In this document: positions 43,950 through 54,849 of the stretch, in pieces
Layout: every line of letters begins with the position of its first letter
Numbering within the stretch: the first letter of the stretch is position 1
NCBI GenBank assembly: GCA_032718475.1
Contig: JAUCBJ010006471.1
Span: 1-64,000 of the forward strand
Length of the DNA: 64,000 bases
Direction: 5' to 3'
Source of the DNA: Nemertoderma westbladi
Taxonomy: Eukaryota > Xenacoelomorpha > Nemertodermatida > Nemertodermatidae
The notes under the pieces: generated by a model
Seen by the model: only the letters and a program-made list of their open reading frames with translations
Told to the model about the DNA's origin: nothing
Databases searched by the model: none
Program-made: the position numbers and the translations under genes

Positions 43950-44875
43950 AAAAATATGAAAATACCAAAAAAATACCAAAACTACAAAACAAAACATAAT
44001 GTTTTCGGCTATTGATTTATGTTCTTGACATATTTTGGCGATGTGAAAAAAAAAATGTTTTAAAGAAAATGAAAACAAATGTTTATGGTAGCTATTGTTT
44101 TCAATGGTATGTACTGTTTTAATAATGTAGCTAGTGTTTTTTTAAATACCACAAAATCTTTATTTTTTTATATGCCATTTCATTGCTAAATTCTTGGCAC
44201 AAATCCTACTGTACTTTAAATGCATCTTTGCAATAAACAATGGGCCTTGTTTTGCGTCGCAGATCCATCTTTTGAAATAAACGGCGAAGTGAAAATAGTT
44301 GAAGTATCATATTATTCTATATACATGCAAAGTTTACTGAAAAGTAGTCGTAGCTTTTGGAAGGAATATATATATTTTCCAAAATTGTGAAAAAATAGAT
44401 AATTAAAAATGTAAATTATAGTTATAGTTCAACTAAATTGTGATTAATGCTGATTGTATTGAGATTGCAGCTGAAGATATTTTTACTACGTCATAAATTA
44501 CAGGGATTATCTTTAAAGGAATCTCTGAATGGGGATCCATAATTGCAATCGAAAAAGTGCGAATCCACAATCTAATCCAAAGTAATCTAAGTTTTGAAGC
44601 TTAATAAAACATCAATAAGCTACTGGATTTCTACCACCTGGCAGTTTTAGCTACAAAATATGTTTTATTTTTATAGCTAACAACTGCATAGTTTGGGATA
44701 AATAATTATTATTCTGGAATAATTAACTTGTAATGAATCAATTTCCGCCATAAAGAAAGATATCAAATAATGTATTCTTAACACAACACCAAAACACACT
44801 AAATAAATATTAGCTACACTATTTATTTTAGTTACTAAAGAGATTTATTGTATAGTAACCAATGAACATTTAGTG

Positions 44876-44901
44876 CTGCACGAGTGACGTCACTCGTGCA
44901 G
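44876..44901. promoter_or_regulatory. 26-bp perfect palindrome with a CRE core
   Basis: The 26 bp from CTGCACGAG to CTCGTGCAG read the same on both strands and are centred on TGACGTCA (44885-44892), the consensus CREB/ATF site. The position is intronic to the receptor in an AT-rich stretch. It could be an enhancer element or part of a small inverted-repeat transposon. No function can be shown from sequence. Confidence 0.5.
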
Positions 44902-45109
44902 TTTTCTGAAACAGCCTGATTTTTCGATGTTGCTAATTTTGCGTTTTAAAATCGCTATAACTCGGCCAATGTTTTTCTTTTTTAAGTAAAATTGCTCTCT
45001 GGGGTTCTTTTCACATGCTCTTTCACATGAAACCAACGAAAACTCGACAAAAAATTTCCAAGTCGTCTACCCCATTGGAGTAAATAGGTAACCCCGGTTG
45101 ACGACATTT

Positions 45110-46140
45110 TGATATTTACGAGCCTCCACCAACTCAAGCCCCTCAGAGTAATGCCCTCATGTTGATTGGCTAGTGGAGATCTGGCTGGGGGCGAGATGAT
45201 CTACGACAGTTATGTCCAAGGTGATGGTTTTACCGTGACTCCAAGGGATGGGAGACATTCCATTAACATGTTTCTCATCGCAGCGGCATCAACTGGGCGG
45301 CTCGAGGATGGTGGGTAGACCTCACTTAACTGAATAAAAATTTACCTTGTGGATTGATTGGTAGTCCACGCATTCTGTTTTTCTGATGGAAGAAGATGAT
45401 GAAGATGCAGGGCTTCAGCAGAAACTGGGTCGAGCAGTAGAAGAGGTGCAGTTGTGGTGAACAGCGAGCTGCACTGCTGAACTCAAGGCGAAGCCACTCA
45501 GTCTGGCTGGGAGTGTGGCTTGGACCCAGGCATTGTCTCTGATGATGGTTGTGTTGGTGATGGTGATGTGATCTCTTGGTGTAAATTCTGGATGGTGGAG
45601 TCATACTTCTGGAGCAACTGGGGGATTGAAAACATGGGCCTGTGCAGAGGAAGTATATTAATTTTGGGATGGAGAAAGACTTCTGGAGGAGAACAAATGC
45701 ATGGTGGCTATCTAGATGAGGGAGCCTGCCATACATGATAAGGTCATTGACCTTAGGAAAGGCAGCTCTCCAAAGCATTTCGAAAGTAATGGGAGCTCCT
45801 AACATAACAAAAACATCATTGCTGGGTGTGAGGATGTTGGGGCAGATCTAATTAAACTTGGAAATGATATAGGCACGATCTGATGGGTCTATGTAACCAA
45901 GAAAGAAGAGTTCACATTTCGATGGGTTTATCCGAACACCTAGCTTTTCTTCCTCTATGATAATTAGCTGAAATTCACTCAGGAGTGTGGTGTACGTTCC
46001 TGTGAGATTCCCATTGTCTAAGTACCATACATTGAATGGCAAGCTGAGCTTATATATATGTTGATTGACCTCATCACTGAATAAATTAGAGGGCCACCCT
46101 GGGTCACCTTGATACAAACCCTCCTCAGACATTAGAACAG
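45110..46140 (-). pseudogene. Decayed YLDD-type retroelement reverse transcriptase
   Basis: At 46132-45848 the minus strand reads YQGDPGWPSNLF...LPFNVWYLDNGNLTGTY, a reverse-transcriptase palm with the YLDD motif changed to YLDN, followed by LGVRINPSKCELF. The frame at 45805-45326 gives GAPI...HDA-like and SIPKLIYFLCTGPCF, the thumb region. It then passes near 45300-45150 into a trace of LDITVVDHLAPSQ, matching the nuclease-like domain in the 18068-19258 ORF. The part between them is deleted. Confidence 0.65.
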
Positions 46141-46149
46141 AGTCACTGT

Positions 46150-49100
46150 ATATTATGTAGCTCGGGGAACCATAGGCTGAGTGGATATAATTATAATTTC
46201 AGGGTGGCGGGAAGCAACAACCCAATTTGAATAATCAATTTGAAATATAATAGAATAATTAAATAAATATATAAATAATATAAATGGTAATAATAAATTA
46301 TGCCCCCCCCCCCCCCCCTCCCCCCCTCTATGCACTACTAGGTCGAAATGAGTGACTAGGTCGACAGTGGAAATGAGATCCTTCCAGGCTTCCCGATTCT
46401 CCATAGTTGTCGCAATTTTGATTCTCCCAAGTTCAGTATCCCTTTCAAGCTGGTCTATATATGTTATAGCATGTCATCCACAGGTGCACTTTCCTTGAGT
46501 TGGTAGCCAGAAAACTAGATCTGGTATGACCTTGTCTGTACTTCTCCAGCAGTGCCCACTGAATCTTAATCTGCATTCACAGATGGTGGATGATACAGGT
46601 GGAATTGTACCATAGACCTCGGCGTTTGTCATGTGTTGTCTCCAGCTGATGTTTCGGGCTGCCCTTATTAGTCTTGTGTAGCAACTATCAATTCGATGTT
46701 CAAGTGATTTCATGAGTGTCCAGGTCTCACCTCTGTATAACAGTACACCTTCCACTGTGGCTCGAAAGAACTTAGTCTTCAGGTGCCTGGATAGATCTGA
46801 TTTCCAGATGGTATCCATTTTTATTATAGCTAACCACACATTTGCTTACCTAACTTCTATGTCTTTTTTGCTACGAGCTAACCATGCATTTGCTTTCCTA
46901 ACTTCTATGTCTTTTTTGCTACTCTCTATCTATGATCCAAGGTACTGGAAGTCGTCAACCTTCCTTAGTTGATTATTATTAATTGTTGTTGCCAAGTTTC
47001 CATCAACATTAAAACTCATGGATTCGCTCTTGGTAGCATTTATATGCAATCCAACCTCCTTAGCAGCCCTCTCCACTTTATTCAGTAGAAGCTGTGCATC
47101 TGCTAGTGTATTAGAGATCAGTGCGATGTCATCCGCAAAGTTGGTATCTGCAAATATAGTAGCCGGATATCTACTACTTCTGCGTTCTTGAAGTGTGAAT
47201 CCCAGTTCACCCTTTGTGGCTGTCCTCATTGCGTAATCCAGTACAATTACAAATAGTAATGGCGCAAATGTGTCACCTTGGAGTACACCAGCCAGGATTG
47301 AAAAGAACTCAGTTTCACCATCTTGTAAGAGTATCTGAGCTTGTGTGTCGCAATATAATAATCCAATGCCAGTCACAATTACCTCTGGTATTCCATAAGC
47401 TCTTAGGATTTCCAGCATTTTACCTCTATGGATGGAGTCGAATGCTTTCTTGAAGTCCACAAAAGTCAGGACTGCAAGGAGATTCTTTGACATAATTCCC
47501 CAATAAGTCCCATAGTGAAGTATGTGAGCTATTGTTGGTCGAAATCCGTTTTGGCTCTTATGCAGCAGTTTCTCTATGTGAGGTCTAATTCTATATAGAA
47601 TCATTTTGTTGTATATTTTGGCAGCTACCACAAGCAGACAGATCCCACGATAGTTTGTTGGTATATCGAGGTCTCCTTTCTTAGGGAGAGGCTTTAGTTG
47701 ACGTTTAGTCCAAATTGGTGGTAGCATTTCCCCTTTCAGCATCCAGTTGCAAACATATAATAATGGTCTGTTTAGCACTCCTATTTTCCATACCTCTGCA
47801 GAGATTTCATCTACTCCACTCGCTTTAAGATTGGATATGCTTTTAATGCTTCTTTGGAGTTCAGCAGGTGTGATGTCCACTGTTTCTATTTGTAGCACCT
47901 TGTCATATATTTTCCTTGTAGGGCTGACCTCGATGTTTGGTGGCTGCCCAAGCAAGTTGTTAAAGTGATCATTCCATTTTCCAACATATTCTTCAGGACT
48001 ATCAGGTTTGAGGCGCCCCTTAGCACAACGTTTTCCTACCAGATACCTCATTTACAGTTTCCCAGGTAAGTCTTAATTGTTGCTGAATGTGAGCAGTTGT
48101 AATTTTTTCAATTTTATCCTGTATGTCCTTCTCCTGGCTGATGTTATAGGCCAATTGTTATTGTTTTCGGTTGTTGGTTGTTTGATTTTTACTTTGTAAG
48201 CTATCTTCTCTCTTACACTATGGCACATACTCTTTTCGTTTGGATTTCTGGAGAATATGCCTCTTCGCTGATTCCTTGTGGGATTTTATTGTATTCTGGT
48301 ATATTGAATCGGTAGACTGGTCTTCATCCATGACTGAAGTATTTCTAAGCGGTTTTAACTTCTACTGTGTAAGTATCCTTTACTGCATTATCAGTTCCGA
48401 GTTACTCCCAGTCATAGTTGATTCGCTTGCTTGCCTGGGTATGCTGGCTCTCAAACTGAGTCTGATCTCTGCAGCACGATTCTGTGGTCCGAACCAATTA
48501 GGTTGAACGAGCTGTATGCCTCGCAGTTGATCATGCTGTTTCTCCACTTTTTGTTTATAAGGATGTAATTCAGTTGTGCTTTGGTTCCATTTGGGTATTG
48601 AAAGGTCCATAGCTTCCCCCTACTCTTTTCGAATGTGTTGTTTGTTGGTATCAATTCATACTCTTCCATTAGGTCGAAAAGTAAGTACCCATTTCTGTTC
48701 AAACTGGTGTTATAGGTGTAACCCTTGATGTCTTCTGGGCCAATTTGCGCATTTAAGTCACCAGCAATGACATTGTTTTGGAATGTTCTTTATAAGTCCA
48801 AAACTTACGTTGTGATTTATAAATGAATGAGATTTACAAGTCCTGGAATTTATAGTTGTTTATTTATAATTGTATAATTTGTAATTATAAATTGTATAAT
48901 GTTAATTTATAGTTGTTTAGAGAAATGGGCTTAGCAGAATTCCTACTCCACCAATTGATGCATTGGCCGAATTTCTTTCTGCTGAGCTTGTTACTAACGC
49001 CCATCCATTTCCAATGTCATAGTACTTCATGGCAGTGTCTTCATGGCAAATCCGATGTTCTTGGATTCAAACATTTCAACAGGTTAGTTCTTCTTTCTTC

Positions 49101-49330
49101 TCTGTCTTCTGTTCCAGCATCTGATTTTTGACCCCAGCCTGGTGTACCACTAAGGGACGCAGTCCTTTTTGATCCAGGCGACGACTGAGCCGGTATTTCT
49201 CCTGGGGAGTCCTCATACTCATATCTTTTAGTTGCGGGAGTAAACCGCTTGTGGTCGCAACTCCTACAAGCGTCTTCGAAGTAGGCCGCCGTTGGTTGAT
49301 TACCTTTCACTGACCTTGTCTGCATGGCTA
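46150..49330 (-). mobile_element. RTE-type non-LTR retrotransposon, nearly full length
   Basis: In element order: a 5' ORF start near 49325, endonuclease traces around 49130-48720 and 48702-48400 (LNYILINKKWRN, then SDHRIVL), reverse transcriptase 48051-46930, a C-terminal region 46839-46474 and an end near 46330-46400 (ENREAWKDLIS). A C tract lies at about 46303-46325, just beyond the 3' end. Frameshifts make it inactive, but it is the most complete of the RTE copies in the window and the reference for the fragments at 16.3-17.9 kb. Confidence 0.75.
46930..48051 (-). pseudogene. RTE-type reverse transcriptase domain
   Basis: This 373-codon frame holds the full palm and fingers: KASGVDEISAEVWK, LPKKGDLDIPTNYRGICLL, QNGFRPT, FVDFKKAFDSIHR, GVLQGDTFAPLLFVIVLDYA and the catalytic NFADDIALIS (about 47135-47100), then LGLHINATKSE-like text and FQYLGS. 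The next 90 bp change frame before the C-terminal block at 46839 begins. The enzyme would copy element RNA into DNA at a nicked target. Confidence 0.85.
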
Positions 49331-49409
49331 GTCGTTGGTTGATTACCTTCCGCCTATCCGACTGTAGGGGGGGGGGGGGGGGGGGGGGGGCTTTTTATGA
49401 CAACATTCC

Positions 49410-50195
49410 TAAACAAATTACTAGATGCACCAATCAAACAGTTGAAACTACTAGAGACATCACTATAACCAACTTTCTTAAGGAACACTTTGTTACTGTA
49501 GGTTCTAAACTAATTAGAGATATCCCAACAACAAATTGTTCCTATTCCACTTCATTTCCAACGTCAACCCAAATTATCTCCCTCTCACTGAAACCAGTCC
49601 CTTAGAAGTAGAATACCTATTGATAACCTCTAAACGCTAAATTTGTGACGGATGGCCCTTTCCCAGCTAAGTTACTATTACTACTACACTAGGTTGAGCG
49701 AGTTTGGACATATGTTACTTTATTTAAGCTACTATTACTTGCAGCCAAACTTGTATGCTTACATCTAATCAATTTGATTAATATATCACCATTAAGTTAG
49801 ATTTTATCCCGAATTCCTTAAAAATCGTTCTTCTCTCTTAAAAATCTGAAGATCCATCTGATGCAATAACTATAGGCCGATCTCGCTTCTTCCCGTTTTA
49901 ATGAAAATATTTAAACAAATAATTAATTCCCAGTTACTCTCATATCTAACCAAATACAAAATTGCAACTAATTAACGGCCCAAAATTTCGACCTCACACA
50001 CCTCAATTGAAAAAGTTCGCCAGGCCTTTGACAACAAATTTAATACATACGCGATATAAAAATACCTAAAGAAGGCATTTGATATAATTAACCACAAAAC
50101 ACTTATAAATATTTTTGCTAAAATTGCTAAGGCATTCACGGCCTTCTACAACTACTTACTAGCTTTTTTTACATTTTTTTTCAAAATCCTCTCGA
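49410..50195 (+). pseudogene. Degenerate CR1/L2/Rex-like reverse transcriptase fragment
   Basis: Plus-strand frames give NFLKEHFVTVGSKL...IRDIP (about 49460-49530), then NPISLLPVLMKIFKQIINSQ (about 49870-49930) and KAFDIINHKTL (about 50075-50105). These are the N-terminal region and fingers of a non-LTR reverse transcriptase, in order. Stops and shifts are frequent. A piggyBac-like MITE was inserted at 50203 and ends the match. Confidence 0.65.
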
Positions 50196-50202
50196 CCCTT
50201 TA

Positions 50203-51679
50203 TTAACCCTATTAAACCCGGGGGGGGGGGGGTCAATATGACCCCCCCCCCCCCGTGGTTTTTTCATTATAATTCTGAAACAATTTTTTAACCCTACTTT
50301 TGGCACTTTTTTTGAGACGTTTTTTGATTTTTACATTTCATTAAATATGAATTGTAACTTCTCTATTTTTTATTTACACCGGTTTTTTGGTGTTAGAAAT
50401 TGGATGGAATTCATATAAATTGATTTAGAAATGTCAAACTTGTTTTTTTCGGTGGGTGCCAAATTTTGGTGCCAGCACCAAATTTTGAAATATGTCAATT
50501 TTGTAAATTGATTGTTTGAAACTTGTTTTTTACGCAATTGGGGTTTTTTGGGGTTCTGGATTCGATGAAATATATACGAGTTGCACCAAGCGTATCAAAC
50601 TCGTATTTTTCGGTGCTGTGTGCAAATTTTGGTGCTAGCACGAAATTTTGAAAATCCATTCAATAGATAAAATTGCTTGTGACAATTTATTTCATGCGTT
50701 TTAGAGGTTTATAGCTGTTCTGAATTCCATGGAATATATAATAATCGAACTAGACATCTCAAACTTTTATTTTTCGGATGTGGGTGCAAAATGTGGTGCT
50801 AGCACCAAATTTTGAAAACCATCAAATATATCAATTGATTGTCTCACCTTGTTTCTTGCGTTATACGGGTTTGTGATGGTTCTGAATTCAATGGAATCAG
50901 TAAAAATTTCATAAGAGTTCTCAAACTTGTATTTTTCGCCGGTGGGTGAAAATTGTTGTGCCAGCACCAAATTTTGGAAAATATGCAAATTGATCAGTAG
51001 ATACTATCACCTTGTTTCTTGCGTTATACGGGTTTATGAGGGTCCTGAATCCGATGGAATCAATAAAAACAGCACTGGACATCGCAAACTTGTACTTTTT
51101 GGTGATGGGTACGAAATTTGGTGCTAGCATCAAAATTTGCCAAATTACGCCGAAAAATACAAGTAGCAATGATCTGGCATATTAGAAATGTATTCCATTA
51201 GAATCAGCGCCCTCGAAAACCTGAAAATGTGAATTTATAGCATCGTATAAGTGAATTAAAAATTTTATGTTCTAACTGAAAAATGCTGGTTACTTGTTTT
51301 TTTCATTTTTTTCCTACGCAGAGAGGACTAAACAGACATTTATAGTAATCATATCATTTTTTAATATTTTCCAATGTATTTTGGCCCCAGAAAACCTGTA
51401 TTGAAAAATAATTAGCCGAAAATGTAACTTTCAAATTTTGTGAAAATTGTGCACTACTTGTAATTTTGGTGCTGCAATATAACCACCCCAGTACATTTTT
51501 TCGAAATTTTTTTTTTTTCGGTCGGATCCAGACAAGTAATACCTACGTACAAACAAAAAATCAGACGTTTTCGTAAATATTTGTAGATTTTAGAGGGAGG
51601 GGGGGGGGTCAATATGACCCCCCCCCCCCCCCCTCCGGTATTTGTACAACATTTTATAGCCCGGTACTAATAGGGTTAA
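50203..51679. mobile_element. piggyBac-like non-autonomous element, 1477 bp
   Basis: TTAA lies at both ends (50203-50206, 51676-51679), followed inward by CCCTATTA and CCGG inverted ends, the same as at 14376-14828. Inside, a block of about 150-190 bp built around AAATTTTGGTGC(C/T)AGCA repeats some five times (50460, 50635, 50800, 50960, 51115), which explains why it is three times longer than the other copy. Poly-G/C tracts flank GTCAATATGAC at both ends. Confidence 0.75.
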
Positions 51680-52084
51680 ACTCGCTTACCCACGGTAAAT
51701 AAAATGCCCATGAAATAAATGATTATTATTAAATAGAAAAGGGAAAATAATTGTAATTCTAAGCAAAAAAACGGAAAAAAATATGCTACTAAACAAAAAT
51801 AGGAAATAATTACATTCTAAACAAAATAGGAAAAAAATTATTTTCACCCCATAAAAGGAAAATGCAGAAAATCGCCAGCGACCAAATCCACTGGTATATT
51901 ATATAAGCATTGCCACTTTTTATATATATAAATAATTTTACCCATATTTTTTCAAATTATTTTTTTTACCCATTTTATTGTTCTTTTTTACCCATAAATA
52001 TTATAACATCCAGATTTTCAGAATGTCAACTGGCAGACCGTTTCCCTATGGAGCCCCTAAAGGGACATGCAAAATATATTTTTT

Positions 52085-52580
52085 TCTATCTTGTACGCAC
52101 AACTTAGTATCTTGTACGCACAACTTAGTATCTTGTGCGCAAAACTTAGTATCTTGTGCGCACAACTTAGTATCTTGTGCGCACACCATAGTATCTTGTG
52201 CGCACAAATTAGTATATTTTGCGCACAACTTAGTATCTAGTACGCACAACTTAGTATCTTGTGCACACAACTTAGTAACTTATGCGCACAACTTAGTATT
52301 TTGTGAGCACAACTTAGTATGTTGTGCGCACAACTTAGTATCTTTTGCGCATAACTTAATATATTGTGCGCACAACTTAGTATATTGTGAGCACAACTTA
52401 GTATGTTGTGCGCACAACTTATTATCTTGTGCGCACGACATAGTATCTTGTGCGCACAACTTAGTATCGTGTGAGCACAACTTAGTATGTTGTGCGCACA
52501 ACTTAGTATCTTGTGCGCACGACATAGTATCTTGGGAGCACAACTTAGTATCTTGTGCGCACAACTTAACTAATTTGTCT
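52085..52580. repeat. 21-bp tandem repeat with palindromic core, ~23 copies
   Basis: The unit TTGTGCGCACAACTTAGTATC contains the 12-bp palindrome TTGTGCGCACAA. Since 21 is a multiple of 3, one plus-strand frame reads AHNLVSC again and again over 224 codons. I take it as a repeat, not a gene. Confidence 0.93.
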
Positions 52581-52889
52581 AACAACTTAGCTTACACGTG
52601 TTCTATAACATATACAGGTACAGTATATAAAAAAGTAGATAAAACTAGCTAGTATAAAAATTTAAAAATGTGATCTAGACCCAAAAAAATGTGTTCTAGA
52701 ACAAATTTTTTTTTCAAAATTGAGAGCTAGCACATCTGTAATATTTCTAAAAAATAGCAAAAACTAGTTAGTATAAAAAATATGGTCAATGGGTGGTACC
52801 CAAGGTGTATTAATGCCATTTATTTGCACTTGCACTGTTGTACTCTATACACTGTAATATTGTACCATAATTCTAAATAAAATGATCAC

Positions 52890-53175
52890 AATATTTTTAC
52901 TCGCAATATTTTTACTCCAGATATTTTTACTCTCGATTTTTTTACTCTCGATATTTTTACTCTTGATATTTTTACTCTCGATATTTTTCAATACTCCATA
53001 TTTTTACTCTCGATATTTTACTCTTGATATTTTTCAACTCTTGATATTTTTACTCTCGATATTTTTACTCTCGATATTTTTTAAACTCGCGATATTATTG
53101 ATATTTTTCAACACTCGATATTTTTACTCGTGTTATTTTTACTCTCGATATTTTTCATGTCTCGATATTTTTCAA
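52890..53175. repeat. 15-bp tandem repeat (TATTTTTACTCTCGA), ~18 degenerate copies
   Basis: Units vary by single bases and short deletions. The plus-strand ORF through it encodes IFLLS repeats and looks hydrophobic only because of the TTT/TTA codons. It is non-coding. Confidence 0.9.
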
Positions 53176-53350
53176 TATAACCAATACACGGATCTTACGG
53201 AATCGAATCGCGTTAAGCAACCAAAGATCTTAAATCTTAAAGATCTTAAATTAATGAATTTAAAAATAAAAATGTGCAACAGGCCGCCTATTATTTATAT
53301 AATTGCAGAAAATATATATGGTAGTGGAAATTATTGTGGATAATGCTACA

Positions 53351-53850
53351 AAGGGAAGGCATTGATTGCATCATCACTTACTGTTAGGTGCAACTCCTTT
53401 AAGGGAAGGCATTGATTGCATCATCACTTACTGTTAGGTGCAACTCCTTTAAGGGGAGGCATTGATTGCATCATCACTTACTGTTAGGTGTAACTCCTTT
53501 AAGGGAAGGCATTGATTGCATCATCACTTACTGTTAGGTGTAACTCCTTTAAGGGAAGGCATTGATTGCATCATCACTTACTGTTAGGTGTAACTCCTTT
53601 AAGGGAAGGTATTGATTCCATCATCACTTACTGTTAGGTGTAACTCCTTTAAGGGAAGGCATTGATTGCATCATCACTTACTGTTAGGTGCAACTCCTTT
53701 AAGGGAAGGCATTGATTGCATCATCACTTACTGTTAGGTGCAACTCCTTTAAGTGAAGGCATTGATTGCATCATCACTTACTGTTAGGTGCAACTCCTTT
53801 AAGGGAAGGCATTGATTGCATCATTACTTACTGTTAGGTGTAACTCCTTT
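53351..53850. repeat. Ten exact 50-bp units carrying an exon end and its splice donor
   Basis: The array is 500 bp with 50-bp units that differ at one or two bases. CTGTTAGGTG occurs every 50 bp from 53381 to 53831. On the minus strand each unit has the last 19 nt of the LRR exon (53850-53832 in the functional copy), then GTAAGTGATGATGC and 20 nt more of intron start. The unit next to the exon has GTAAGTAATG. The array thus arose by tandem duplication across an exon-intron boundary. Confidence 0.97.
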
Positions 53851-53976
53851 ATCGAAGGTAATTGTTTAGGAGCTGGAAATTCAATCATGTTTCGGTTATT
53901 CATTATCTTGAGAACAGTCAAACTTGGTAAACTTTCAGTAACCGGAAATTTGGGAAAAAATGTCTCACTTAAGTCT
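53832..53976 (-). CDS. LGR receptor exon: leucine-rich repeats
   Basis: A 145-nt exon: acceptor TTTTACAG (53977-53984) and donor GTAAGTAATG (from 53831). It starts with one base of a split Leu codon and ends in phase 0. It encodes DLSETFFPKFP, LPSLTVLKIMNN and LPSIKELHLT, two repeats with the LxxLxLxxN pattern of the LGR ectodomain, which binds the hormone. The frame joins the exon at 54503 exactly (LRYL-DLSE). The last 19 nt are part of the 50-bp array downstream, which supplies nine more potential donors. Confidence 0.9.
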
Positions 53977-54502
53977 CTGTAAAATTAAATTATTTGTAAA
54001 TAATAAGTTCGGTGCGGTAATTACATTATAGTCAGGATCTTCAAAAAGGATCAATAAGGTAAAAAAATTCCATTAATTGGATGATGGAAATTTCAGTAGG
54101 CCCCTATTCATCAACATCCAAAAACAGGAAAATCCAAGTCGCCCTAGAACTGAGTTTAACTAAAATTATATGTCGTCCCTATAACATCTTGTGTATATTA
54201 TTTAATTTGGATTTACAGCTGCTATGTTGTCCTGAGAAAATAACCCCAATATACAATGTAAAACTAGAAATAAAGGACCTCATAATACAGATTTTCGATA
54301 ACAAACAAATCACATCTACCGAACACAGCCACTCTAATATTCGCCTTTTGACAACAAACTAAAATAAAATTAACATTAATTGTTAGTTTTAGCCTTGTGT
54401 AAATGAATAGGATATTTGAAAAAATATGTACATTATTACGAATCTGAAAATTGAAACATTTGTAAAATAGTTATAAAATTATTATATATAAGCTGAACTT
54501 AC

Positions 54503-54718
54503 AAGTAGCGTAGTTTGGATTTGGATCTAAATGCTCCATCTTCGATAATTCTTAAAGGGTTATTTAACAAGTAGATGTTCTCAATATTATCCAATCCTGC
54601 TAGGCTGTTGATGTGCAAAGTCTCAATAAGGTTGTCAGATAAAGTTAAATCCAATAGGTATCGGCAGTTGGAGAATGTATAATTTGGTATTGTCTTTATT
54701 CTATTACCAATAAGATGC
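54503..54718 (-). CDS. LGR receptor exon: leucine-rich repeats
   Basis: A 216-nt exon starting after TTTGAAG (54719-54725) and ending before donor GTAAGTTCAG (from 54502). It is open in one frame and encodes three repeats: HLIGNRIKTIPNYTF, LLDLTLSDNLIETLHINSLAGL and IENIYLLNNPLRIIEDGAF. Spacing (about 24 residues) and the NxLxxIxxxAF pattern are those of LGR ectodomains. Preceding exons must lie beyond 64000, since no signal peptide or N-terminal cap is seen here. It is separated from the window edge by the 16-bp satellite. Confidence 0.93.
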
Positions 54719-54849
54719 CTTCAAATAAATAGTTACACATCATAGTCATTAATAATTACAGGCAGATATTCTGTATTCATTATTTTATTTGATAAAAAAA
54801 ATTAATTTAACTAAATCCCTAGGTGATACGATCTTTGAAATCCGAAGTG

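Noticed and set aside
51978-52652. 224-codon ORF of AHNLVSC repeats
   Set aside because: A 21-bp repeat keeps one frame open automatically; no start context or domain is present.
52882-53343. Hydrophobic ORF (IFLLS repeats) resembling a membrane protein
   Set aside because: It is a direct reading of a 15-bp T-rich tandem repeat.
53351-53850. Regularly spaced repeats suggesting a CRISPR array
   Set aside because: The 50-bp units are contiguous with no unique spacers, and the genome is animal; they derive from an exon-intron boundary.
54081-54362. 93-codon ORF between LRR exons
   Set aside because: Opposite strand within a receptor intron, no motif and no support beyond length.
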